This document shows, piece by piece, positions 1 through 6,154 of a stretch of 8,696 nucleotides of DNA. Source of the DNA: Prevotella sp. (GTDB taxonomy: Bacteria; Bacteroidota; Bacteroidia; Bacteroidales; Bacteroidaceae); assembly GCA_022732315.1 (NCBI GenBank), contig JAIJUV010000102.1:1-8696 (forward strand). Direction: 5' to 3'. The translations under genes and the position numbers were made by a program. Position 1 is the stretch's first letter; each line of letters starts with the position of its first letter. Below the pieces are notes generated by a model. That model was not told the DNA's origin, did not search any database, and worked only from the letters and a program-made list of their open reading frames with translations.

Positions 1-2
1 CA

Positions 3-56
3 AGATGCTACAAGCCGGGCAGAAACATCGGTTTGCAGGCGATATATAAATTCTAA
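3..56 (+). CDS. C-terminal end of a TonB-dependent outer-membrane receptor (partial)
   Basis: Only the last 17 codons and the TAA stop (54-56) are in the window; the gene begins upstream. The readable tail is RCYKPGRNIGLQAIYKF. A Pro-Gly-Arg-Asn turn leading into an alternating hydrophobic strand that ends in Tyr-Lys-Phe is the usual last strand of Bacteroidota TonB-dependent receptors, where the terminal Phe is the recognition signal for the BAM assembly machinery. Such receptors import bound nutrients across the outer membrane using TonB energy. The surface lipoprotein 117 bases downstream on the same strand fits a receptor plus surface-lipoprotein operon. The substrate cannot be told from this fragment. 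The other two frames end without such a signature. The call rests on a short tail and on context. Confidence 0.72.
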   Translation, partial: RCYKPGRNIGLQAIYKF

Positions 57-173
57 AAAAGTAGTCTTTAATCAATCAAAAATGAGATTTTCGGTTATCC
101 GACTCATAAATAATGAATGAGATTTACTAATAAATAAATGAATTAGATGTTTGTTTAATAAATACAAGAAACA
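57..173 (+). promoter_or_regulatory. AT-rich gap between receptor and lipoprotein genes
   Basis: This 117-bp gap is strongly AT-rich and contains an exact 9-bp direct repeat, ATGAGATTT, at 82-90 and 117-125. I see no hairpin followed by a T-run, so nothing clearly ends transcription of the upstream gene, and no good match to the Bacteroidota -7 element TAnnTTTG. Read-through from the receptor gene is the simplest explanation for expression of the lipoprotein gene. There is no Shine-Dalgarno site before the ATG at 174; an A-rich stretch takes its place, as is usual in this phylum. Confidence 0.35.
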
Positions 174-1697
174 ATGATGAACAAGATGTATTTCTATGGA
201 TGCATGGGCATCCTCGCAGCATCTGCCATGTTGAGCAGTTGCAGCAGTGATGATGACAACAATGGTGGTGGCAATCCATCCAACGTAGTTTACCACTGGA
301 CAACCAATGGCGGCTTGAAGGCTTGCGACCAGATTCTCTTCGGTACAGACGACAAGGAGAACGCCAACGGAACACAGATCGGAAACGGCGACCAGGAGTT
401 CGTTTTCACTGGCAAGCAGACTTTGAAGAAAGGCACTTATCTCCTCAAGGGATGGGTATATATCGCAGATGGCGCTGAGCTTACCATCGAACCGGGAACT
501 ATCATCAAGGGCGACAAGCAGACCAAGGCTGCACTCATCGCAGAGCGTGGCGGTAAACTCATCGCCAAAGGTACTGCCACAGAGCCTATCGTCTTCACTT
601 CTGAAGAGGCTGCCGGCAGCAGAAAGCCTGGCGACTGGGGTGGCATCATCCTTTGCGGTAAAGCTAAGAACAACCAGACTGATATGCAGATAGAAGGTGG
701 TCCTCGTACTCACCATGGTGGCAGCGATGATGCCGACAACTCAGGAGCATTGAGCTATGTACGCATCGAGTTTGCGGGTTATCCATTCCAGAAAGATAAG
801 GAAATCAACGGTCTGACCTTCGGTTCTGTAGGTTCAGGCACACAGATTGACCACGTACAGGTATCTTATTCCAATGATGATTCCTTCGAGTGGTTTGGTG
901 GTACTGTGAACTGCAAGTATCTCGTAGCCTACAAGGGTTGGGATGATGATTTCGATACCGATAACGGTTTCTCAGGAAAGGTGCAGTACGGTCTTTCTCT
1001 GCGTGACAGCAAGATAGCCGATACCTCTCAGAGCAATGGTTTCGAGAGCGATAACTGCGCTGATGGTGCAACAGGAGATCCTCGTACCACAGCCACTTTC
1101 TCCAATATCACCTTCGTAGGTCCTAAGGTTTTGGATAGCCAGTTCCAGAATACCACAGATTATATCACAGCAGGTGCATGCAATCCAAACAACGGTTCTG
1201 CTCTCGGCAAGTTCCAGGCAGCCATGCAGATTCGCCGTTCTTCCAACCTCAACTGCATCAACTCAGTAGCCTTAGGCTGGCCTATCGGTTTGATTATCGA
1301 TGGTGAGAAGGGAAATACCGTAAAGGATGCCAAGGAAGGCAAATTCAAGCTCCAGAATGTATATTTCGCTGGTATGGATGCCGTTGGTACTGATGCCAAC
1401 AAGAAGTATGAGGATTACCTCTATGATGCAGCCAACAAGAAGGATCTCGACAAGAATCAGAAGTCATACAGCAACACCTTCTTCTTCTCTGAGACAAGCA
1501 ACAAGTATTTTGATTCATGGACCTCATTGGTTGGTGCAGATGGCTATACTCCTATCGCAGGAAGCCCATTGCTTGGTGCCGCAAGTTTCGCCGGCTGGAC
1601 AGGTTTCGACACCGTAAGCTACATCGGAGCCTTCGATGGCAGCAACAACTGGATGAGCGGTTGGACCAACTTTGATCCTCAGAATGCAAAGTACTAG
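174..1697 (+). CDS. Surface-exposed beta-helix-like lipoprotein
   Basis: This 507-residue protein begins with a lipoprotein signal peptide whose lipobox is LSSC, with Cys23 as the lipidated residue. The following SSDDDN resembles the Asp-rich Bacteroidota lipoprotein export signal that sends lipoproteins to the outer face of the outer membrane. After a low-complexity Gly/Asn linker, residues 85-330 alternate short hydrophobic strands with Gly/Asn turns (WVYIADGAELTIEPGTIIKG near 94-113, DWGGIILCGKA near 154-164, IDHVQVSYSNDDSFEWFGG near 225-243), as in right-handed parallel beta-helix proteins. An acidic cluster, GWDDDFDTDNGF (255-266), could bind calcium. It follows a TonB-receptor end and precedes a strong terminator, so it is probably the last gene of that operon and helps capture or process the receptor's ligand. 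No catalytic residues are identifiable. Start: ATG at 174 or the adjacent ATG at 177; both keep the signal peptide. Confidence 0.85.
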   Translation: MMNKMYFYGCMGILAASAMLSSCSSDDDNNGGGNPSNVVYHWTTNGGLKACDQILFGTDDKENANGTQIGNGDQEFVFTGKQTLKKGTYLLKGWVYIADGAELTIEPGTIIKGDKQTKAALIAERGGKLIAKGTATEPIVFTSEEAAGSRKPGDWGGIILCGKAKNNQTDMQIEGGPRTHHGGSDDADNSGALSYVRIEFAGYPFQKDKEINGLTFGSVGSGTQIDHVQVSYSNDDSFEWFGGTVNCKYLVAYKGWDDDFDTDNGFSGKVQYGLSLRDSKIADTSQSNGFESDNCADGATGDPRTTATFSNITFVGPKVLDSQFQNTTDYITAGACNPNNGSALGKFQAAMQIRRSSNLNCINSVALGWPIGLIIDGEKGNTVKDAKEGKFKLQNVYFAGMDAVGTDANKKYEDYLYDAANKKDLDKNQKSYSNTFFFSETSNKYFDSWTSLVGADGYTPIAGSPLLGAASFAGWTGFDTVSYIGAFDGSNNWMSGWTNFDPQNAKY

Positions 1698-1769
1698 AAA
1701 AAGTTTAGTACCGGAATAAGAATTAGAATAGCTAATTTCTATTTTGACTATAAGGTTTTCTTTTATTGG

Positions 1770-1803
1770 AGCATGGCGCAGTGATTTGCGCCATGCTTTT
1801 TTT
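1770..1803 (+). terminator. Intrinsic terminator of the lipoprotein gene
   Basis: AGCATGGCGCA (1770-1780) pairs perfectly with TGCGCCATGCT (1787-1797), giving an 11-bp GC-rich stem with a 6-base loop. Seven T residues (1797-1803) follow at once. It lies 72 bases after the stop codon of the lipoprotein gene and is the clearest Rho-independent terminator in the window. Confidence 0.93.
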
Positions 1804-1863
1804 GTTGGGTTATGGAGGGCATTGATTAGAAAACATTTCTATTTTTGATGTTAACAGAAAGTC

Positions 1864-2043
1864 TTGATTGCAATCAACAGCCACTTTTAGAGTCGTTGAG
1901 GCTGCTGATCGTAATCAACAGATACTTTTAACCTCATTGAAGCCATTGACTGCAATCAATACCTACATTCATGTGTCGTTGGGACCTTTGATTGCAGTCA
2001 AAGGCTACTTTCAATTGCCGTTGGATGTTTTGATTCCTGATTC
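1864..2043. repeat. Five degenerate 41-42 bp tandem repeats, each starting with a palindrome
   Basis: Copies begin at 1864, 1905, 1946, 1988 and 2030 (spacings 41, 41, 42, 42). Each starts with a 14-bp block: TTGATTGCAATCAA (perfect palindrome), CTGATCGTAATCAA, TTGACTGCAATCAA, TTGATTGCAGTCAA and a decayed TTGATTCCTGATTC. The third and fourth blocks are exact reverse complements of each other. The 27-28 bp between blocks is also conserved, with a shared core like CTACTTTTA followed by TCGTTGA. Regular palindromes at about four helical turns could be an operator array or a decayed repeat element. A frame beginning with TTG at 1868 stays open across it to 2074, but its peptide has no recognisable features, so I do not call a gene. 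Confidence 0.8.
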
Positions 2044-2267
2044 CATGCCCGCAAAATGTAAAGATGCCTGCTGATTCCAGTTTATAGCAACTTTTTGTTT
2101 CAAAACATCCCAAAAACTAGCATCAAAATCTTTTTTTATAGGAAAAAACTATCTTTTTCTCACAATATGATAAAATTTTCGTAATAAGGTGGCGGTTTTC
2201 TCGATAATTTTTATATTTTAGCCATTGCAATCGGAGGAATCCGACAACGCACATAACGAATTGTCAA
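2044..2267 (+). promoter_or_regulatory. AT-rich leader of the DUF6261-like gene
   Basis: There is no convincing gene here. The stretch is very AT-rich between about 2090 and 2220. TATATTTT (2212-2219) differs from the Bacteroidota -7 consensus TAnnTTTG only at the last base, but no matching TTTG lies at the expected distance upstream, so the promoter call is weak. Just downstream, TCGGA-GGAA-TCCGA (2231-2244) can fold into a small 5-bp stem capped by a GNRA-type tetraloop and would lie in the 5' leader of the transcript. The GGAGG inside it is about 30 bases from the first possible start, too far to act as a normal ribosome binding site. Confidence 0.35.
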
Positions 2268-3125
2268 ATTAAAATCTTTAACATCATAAAAGAGATTTCA
2301 GACATCAACATCCAGCGCATGAATAACGGTGCGCATTTCACGTTTGTAAGTAACATTCTTGCACGTGCCGAAGCAGACGCTGCCGTCAAGGAAAAGGCTT
2401 CGGAACTAGTCAGTAATTTCAAGGCTGCAGTTACAGCAGAAGACGAAGCCTTGAAAATTTCACAGAAAAGTCTCTTGACTGATGATATAGCCAAGGCTGA
2501 CAACGACCGTGATGCTCTATACGCTGGCTACAAGAAAGCCGTTGAAGGCTTCCTCGCCATGCCGGTTACCGACATGGCTCAGGCTGCAAAGGTCCTATCA
2601 CAGCACATCAAGGACTACAAGATCAACACCGCCGGACAACTCGACAAGGAGACAGGTCTTCTGGTCAACTTCATCACAGACCTCAAAGGCAAGTTCTCGG
2701 CACAAGTCACCACGCTAGGCTTGACGGCATTCGTAACCAACCTGAAGGAAGCCAACGAGCGAGTAAGAACTCTCACCCTGCAGCGCACCAACGAGAAGAT
2801 GGGCATAACCGTAGGAGCATTGAAGACCGCCCGCACAGCCAGCGACGATGCATATCGCGCATTGGTGAAGATGGTGAATGCCCTCGCCCTGGTCTTTGGC
2901 GAGAAGGACTACACCTCATTCATCGACTACGTAAATACGGAAATCACTCACTACAAGCGTGAGGTGCTCAACCAGAAGTCTACCTCCCCTTCTACTTCGG
3001 GCGGCTCAACAGACGACAGCAACAAGCCAGGTGGCGGATCAGACTCGTCATCAACCGGCGGAGGCTCAACGACCGGCGGAGGCTCATCTTCTTCTGAAGG
3101 AGACGGCGGCGACGTTGGGTTGTAA
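2268..3125 (+). CDS. DUF6261-like protein with Gly/Ser-rich tail and a non-ATG start
   Basis: Function unknown. The opening EISDINIQRMNNGAHFTF, the mostly helical body, and the segments DALYAGYKKAVEGF and NLKEANERVRTLTLQRTNEK resemble Bacteroidota DUF6261 proteins; the family name is from memory. There is no signal peptide or membrane segment, so it is probably cytoplasmic. The first ATG (2319) lies inside the conserved N-terminus. The frame is open back to 2208 without ATG, GTG or TTG, and ATT at 2268 would yield a protein starting (M)KIFNIIKEISDINIQRM, 285 residues. I chose 2268 because it keeps the whole conserved start; starting at 2319 gives 268 residues. From about residue 238 the protein ends in a Ser/Thr/Gly-rich acidic tail, encoded partly by two exact 15-bp repeats (3054-3068, 3072-3086). 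It appears monocistronic. The frame is solid; the start is uncertain. Confidence 0.78.
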   Translation: MKIFNIIKEISDINIQRMNNGAHFTFVSNILARAEADAAVKEKASELVSNFKAAVTAEDEALKISQKSLLTDDIAKADNDRDALYAGYKKAVEGFLAMPVTDMAQAAKVLSQHIKDYKINTAGQLDKETGLLVNFITDLKGKFSAQVTTLGLTAFVTNLKEANERVRTLTLQRTNEKMGITVGALKTARTASDDAYRALVKMVNALALVFGEKDYTSFIDYVNTEITHYKREVLNQKSTSPSTSGGSTDDSNKPGGGSDSSSTGGGSTTGGGSSSSEGDGGDVGL

Positions 3126-3132
3126 TTTTATA

Positions 3133-3172
3133 ATTCAATGCTGCTCTCTTTTTGCGGGGAGCAGCATTGAAT
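3133..3172. terminator. Perfect 14-bp hairpin after the DUF6261-like gene
   Basis: ATTCAATGCTGCTC (3133-3146) pairs perfectly with GAGCAGCATTGAAT (3159-3172) around a 12-base loop, and the stem can extend inward by a G-T and a C-G pair. It starts 8 bases after the stop codon. No T-run follows on the plus strand, so it is not a textbook intrinsic terminator. It could still stop transcription with Rho or protect the 3' end of the mRNA. Position and strength make a role in ending this transcript likely. Confidence 0.7.
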
Positions 3173-3238
3173 GAATCACATCTATCTGATAAAAATAGAA
3201 TTCTATATTCTAAGTACACATTATAAAGACATTCATCT
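3173..3238 (+). promoter_or_regulatory. Upstream region of the helicase gene with a 12-bp palindrome
   Basis: ATAGAATTCTAT (3195-3206) is a perfect 12-bp palindrome ending 32 bases before the helicase ATG, in a 66-bp AT-rich gap that must hold the helicase promoter if the preceding hairpin ends transcription. The position fits an operator for a dimeric regulator, but AT-rich DNA produces such palindromes by chance. I see no clear TAnnTTTG element and no Shine-Dalgarno site. Confidence 0.35.
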
Positions 3239-5911
3239 ATGGTTACATTTATTGATTTAAATACAACAAATGAAGATCGGGAAACTGTAAATGCTGTAAA
3301 AAAGGCATTTGACTATGTTTTTCGATATACCAATAAAGTAAATGTACATGTTATTTTTAACTTTAAGTCACCAATAAACATTGTTGGCAATTACAAATAT
3401 GTCATCTTCATTGATATCCCTAATGAAAAGGGCAACTTTTTTAGGACACAAGATACCCATACTTATCTTCACAACTTAGCCATAGCAGTACGCAGTTATG
3501 AAGACAACTCCATCTTGGATTTTGATGAAGAATACATTTATAATTCCAACGGATTCTGGGATTACAGAAAAGCTATTGCCGAAGAAAAGAAGGCATTGAG
3601 AGACTTCGTCTATAATAACAGTGTTAAAAATGGAGAGAATCAGAGTGAAACGAGTTTTTTTAAAGACGTAAAACACTTTGATATAGCAATTTTTCATGCC
3701 ATAAAATCTTCCTCTTGTAGTAAAAAAGGGAGCATCGGGAACTTGATATTCAATATTTCTGTATCGGTTTACAATATTGTATGTCAAGCTATAAAAGAAA
3801 CATGGGGCAATGATATGAAAGATACAAATTGCCTCGTTACAAAATCAAAAGTGACCACTTGGGAAAACTTTATCTGCGATCTTATAAATATTAGCAATGA
3901 TAAGACGAATCAAGGGATTTTGACCAAAAAGAAAATAGAAGAAATTTCCAAAGCAAAAACTAGTATCGGGGTCAATACTGCGATAAACACAGCAGGAAAT
4001 AAATTATGTATTGTCACAGGAAAAGCAGGAACAGGTAAATCCTTAGTTTTAATGAAACTAATGTACAATAAAGTTCAAAAGGATGAAGCTAGAAGAAACC
4101 ATCGTTGTAGATTTCTTACCTATAATAATATGCTTGTGATGGACATTAAGCAAACCATCAAAGGCATGGGAGATTTCACGCCTTGCAATGCATCAATTTC
4201 TACTTTACACAAGTTTTTTCAAGACATATACAGACATTCGCCCGTCCGTGTTCTTCATATGGATGCAGCACAAATTCATCGACTTTTCTCAAAATGTCAT
4301 TTGAGAGTAAGCATTATGGTCGTATTAATGGAATATTTCCATAAGTCCATTAATACGGATAAAAATATTGATGCCATGTTCATCTTCAACCATTTTGTTA
4401 AGAATGGACAAATTCGCATTGAAGACCAAAAAGAATGCGAGGAATTTTGCCGTTATCTCAACAGACTCAGCAAAACGGTTGAGTTTGATAATTTGGAAGA
4501 AAATGCCAAGGCCTACGAAGCCGACAAGAGAGAACTGTTTGATAAATTCTATGCAAATAATGAATTTCTCAATGGGTATAATCAGATTTTGGAAGAACTA
4601 TACTTTATGTTTCACAATAAAGATGAATTTATTGAGAAATATGGAATGCGCACTGTATATTCAGAGTATGAAATACGAAATACACAAGAGTTTAAAAATA
4701 AATACGAAAAAATATACGATACTTTTTTGAACTTCGCAAGAACTAAGTTCATTGAAGAGAACAATCTTATAAGTGACGATGACATCGGCTATTTCTTTGA
4801 AGAAGAATCTCGCGCAATTCAAGATATTGTGGAAGCAAAAATTGCCAAAGGAAAAGAAACTGCAGGAACAGTATTTCAAGAGCAAATAAAGAAGATTTTA
4901 AGAAAAGTAAATTGGTCGGACTTGATACTGGTAGATGAGGCACAAGATTGTACCCCATACGAAAAAGCTTTGCTCTTAGAAATGCATGGCTCTGATAATT
5001 TTGTGGTAGCTACAGGTGGAAAAGATCAATTGATAAGAACTTCCCATGAAACAAATTGGACAGTACAATTTGGTAAGCAACTTGATTTCAAAAAAATACC
5101 TTTGACTTATGTGCATAGGCAAAAAGCAAATATAGTTAGTTTCATAAACGAATTTGCAAAAGAATTTAATCTTAGCACGTCATTAAAAGCTTCGGATTCT
5201 ATAAAGAACCAAGGTCATGTTATAATTGATGTCCGTGAGGTTCCTAAAGGAGAAATACCTGCTGATATAATAGAAAAGCTATATCTACGAGGCAAAGACT
5301 ATGGGTGTAGCAACTATGAAAATATGATGTTCCTTTTGCCTGGAGGTGATTTTATAAACTACTATCCAAATACGGATAGCAAGGATGTCTTTATTGATAA
5401 AAATAATACAATTCTATTTAAGCAACCTAGTACGGTACGATCTTTATGTACACAGTTTCCAGACTACCTGACAATTATTGATTGTACTGTCAAAGAAAAA
5501 CAAGGATTACTAAATAAGGTAGGGTTCAACAATACAAGATGCCTATTGTATGAATCTTGTCGTGGTTTGGAAGCTTGGAATGCTATGTGTATTGACTTGG
5601 ATAAATTCTATGAGGATAAATACGTTAGCAATTTCGCAGAAGAATACGCTTCGGAAGCTATGGGATTGTTTAAAGATGAAGAAAGTAGAAACAAATATAA
5701 AGCACAATATGCTGCTTTATGGATTTTTATGGCTATAACGAGAGCTATGGATACTTTATATATAAAGTTGCAAAATCCTTTTTCTGCTTTTTCAAAACGG
5801 ATACTCAAAATTGCAAAGCATCTCCCTAACATAGAAGTATTAGAGGGTGAGTATTCTGTACAAAATAAAGAAATTGAAACAAAAGTAAACATAGACAACC
5901 TACCATACTAA
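3239..5911 (+). CDS. UvrD-like superfamily-1 helicase with an unrecognised N-terminal region
   Basis: This 890-residue protein should be an ATP-driven DNA or RNA translocase. SF1 motifs appear in order: Walker A GKAGTGKS (261-268), motif Ia RFLTYNNMLV (from 291), Ib-like ISTLHKFF (320-327), Walker B LILVDEAQD (562-570), motif III TGGKDQ (592-597), motif IV LTYVHRQK (622-629), motif V SCRGLEAW (773-780) and motif VI AITRAMD (832-838). About 300 residues separate Walker A and B, more than in UvrD, implying a large 1B insertion rich in charged helices. The first 250 residues match nothing I know; the hydrophobic strand YKYVIFIDIP (52-61) recalls a nuclease core, but no clear D/E-x-K triad is seen. 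Codons are visibly AT-richer than in flanking genes, with many AGA, ATA and AAA, suggesting transfer. No other methionine occurs before residue 193, which supports this start. Phage defence is an inference only. Confidence 0.88.
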   Translation: MVTFIDLNTTNEDRETVNAVKKAFDYVFRYTNKVNVHVIFNFKSPINIVGNYKYVIFIDIPNEKGNFFRTQDTHTYLHNLAIAVRSYEDNSILDFDEEYIYNSNGFWDYRKAIAEEKKALRDFVYNNSVKNGENQSETSFFKDVKHFDIAIFHAIKSSSCSKKGSIGNLIFNISVSVYNIVCQAIKETWGNDMKDTNCLVTKSKVTTWENFICDLINISNDKTNQGILTKKKIEEISKAKTSIGVNTAINTAGNKLCIVTGKAGTGKSLVLMKLMYNKVQKDEARRNHRCRFLTYNNMLVMDIKQTIKGMGDFTPCNASISTLHKFFQDIYRHSPVRVLHMDAAQIHRLFSKCHLRVSIMVVLMEYFHKSINTDKNIDAMFIFNHFVKNGQIRIEDQKECEEFCRYLNRLSKTVEFDNLEENAKAYEADKRELFDKFYANNEFLNGYNQILEELYFMFHNKDEFIEKYGMRTVYSEYEIRNTQEFKNKYEKIYDTFLNFARTKFIEENNLISDDDIGYFFEEESRAIQDIVEAKIAKGKETAGTVFQEQIKKILRKVNWSDLILVDEAQDCTPYEKALLLEMHGSDNFVVATGGKDQLIRTSHETNWTVQFGKQLDFKKIPLTYVHRQKANIVSFINEFAKEFNLSTSLKASDSIKNQGHVIIDVREVPKGEIPADIIEKLYLRGKDYGCSNYENMMFLLPGGDFINYYPNTDSKDVFIDKNNTILFKQPSTVRSLCTQFPDYLTIIDCTVKEKQGLLNKVGFNNTRCLLYESCRGLEAWNAMCIDLDKFYEDKYVSNFAEEYASEAMGLFKDEESRNKYKAQYAALWIFMAITRAMDTLYIKLQNPFSAFSKRILKIAKHLPNIEVLEGEYSVQNKEIETKVNIDNLPY

Positions 5912-6154
5912 AAGGCTCCAAGACATCTTTTGTGAGCAATCCCTCACGGACTGTGGCATCATCTCGTCTCACAAGGAGCACTGTTTCTGATAAAGATTCT
6001 CAAAATCCACAAACAAGCAGCATTTCGGCTCAGGAGAGGTTATACAGCCACGGATATTCTCCCCGAGCCAGGAATATCTATATAGACATTGATTATATTC
6101 AGTAACAAGACTATAGTTAGCTAGCCTCTTTGTACAAGAGGCTAACTACCCCTA
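5912..6154. other. Converging intergenic region with hairpin
   Basis: This gap separates the helicase (plus strand) from the AAA-ATPase (minus strand), so it holds two gene ends. TAGCCTCTT (6122-6130) pairs with AAGAGGCTA (6136-6144). The left flank TAGTTAGC (6114-6121) could instead extend the pairing if the duplicated TAGC bulges out. Neither side has a T-run, so it is at best a weak two-way terminator. A smaller inverted repeat, GATATTC/GAATATC, sits at 6053-6059 and 6072-6078. One plus frame stays open from 5911 to about 6105 but has no ATG and no recognisable protein features. Confidence 0.5.

Noticed and set aside
72..716. 214-codon minus-strand open frame opposite the lipoprotein gene
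   Set aside because: It is antisense to a strongly supported gene, and its product is low-complexity with no recognisable domain.
1864..2043. CRISPR array
   Set aside because: The units are degenerate, the spacers resemble each other, the repeat length does not fit, and no cas genes are present.
5911..6105. Open plus-strand frame after the helicase gene
   Set aside because: It has no ATG, is rich in Ser/Arg, and contains no recognisable motif; probably non-coding.
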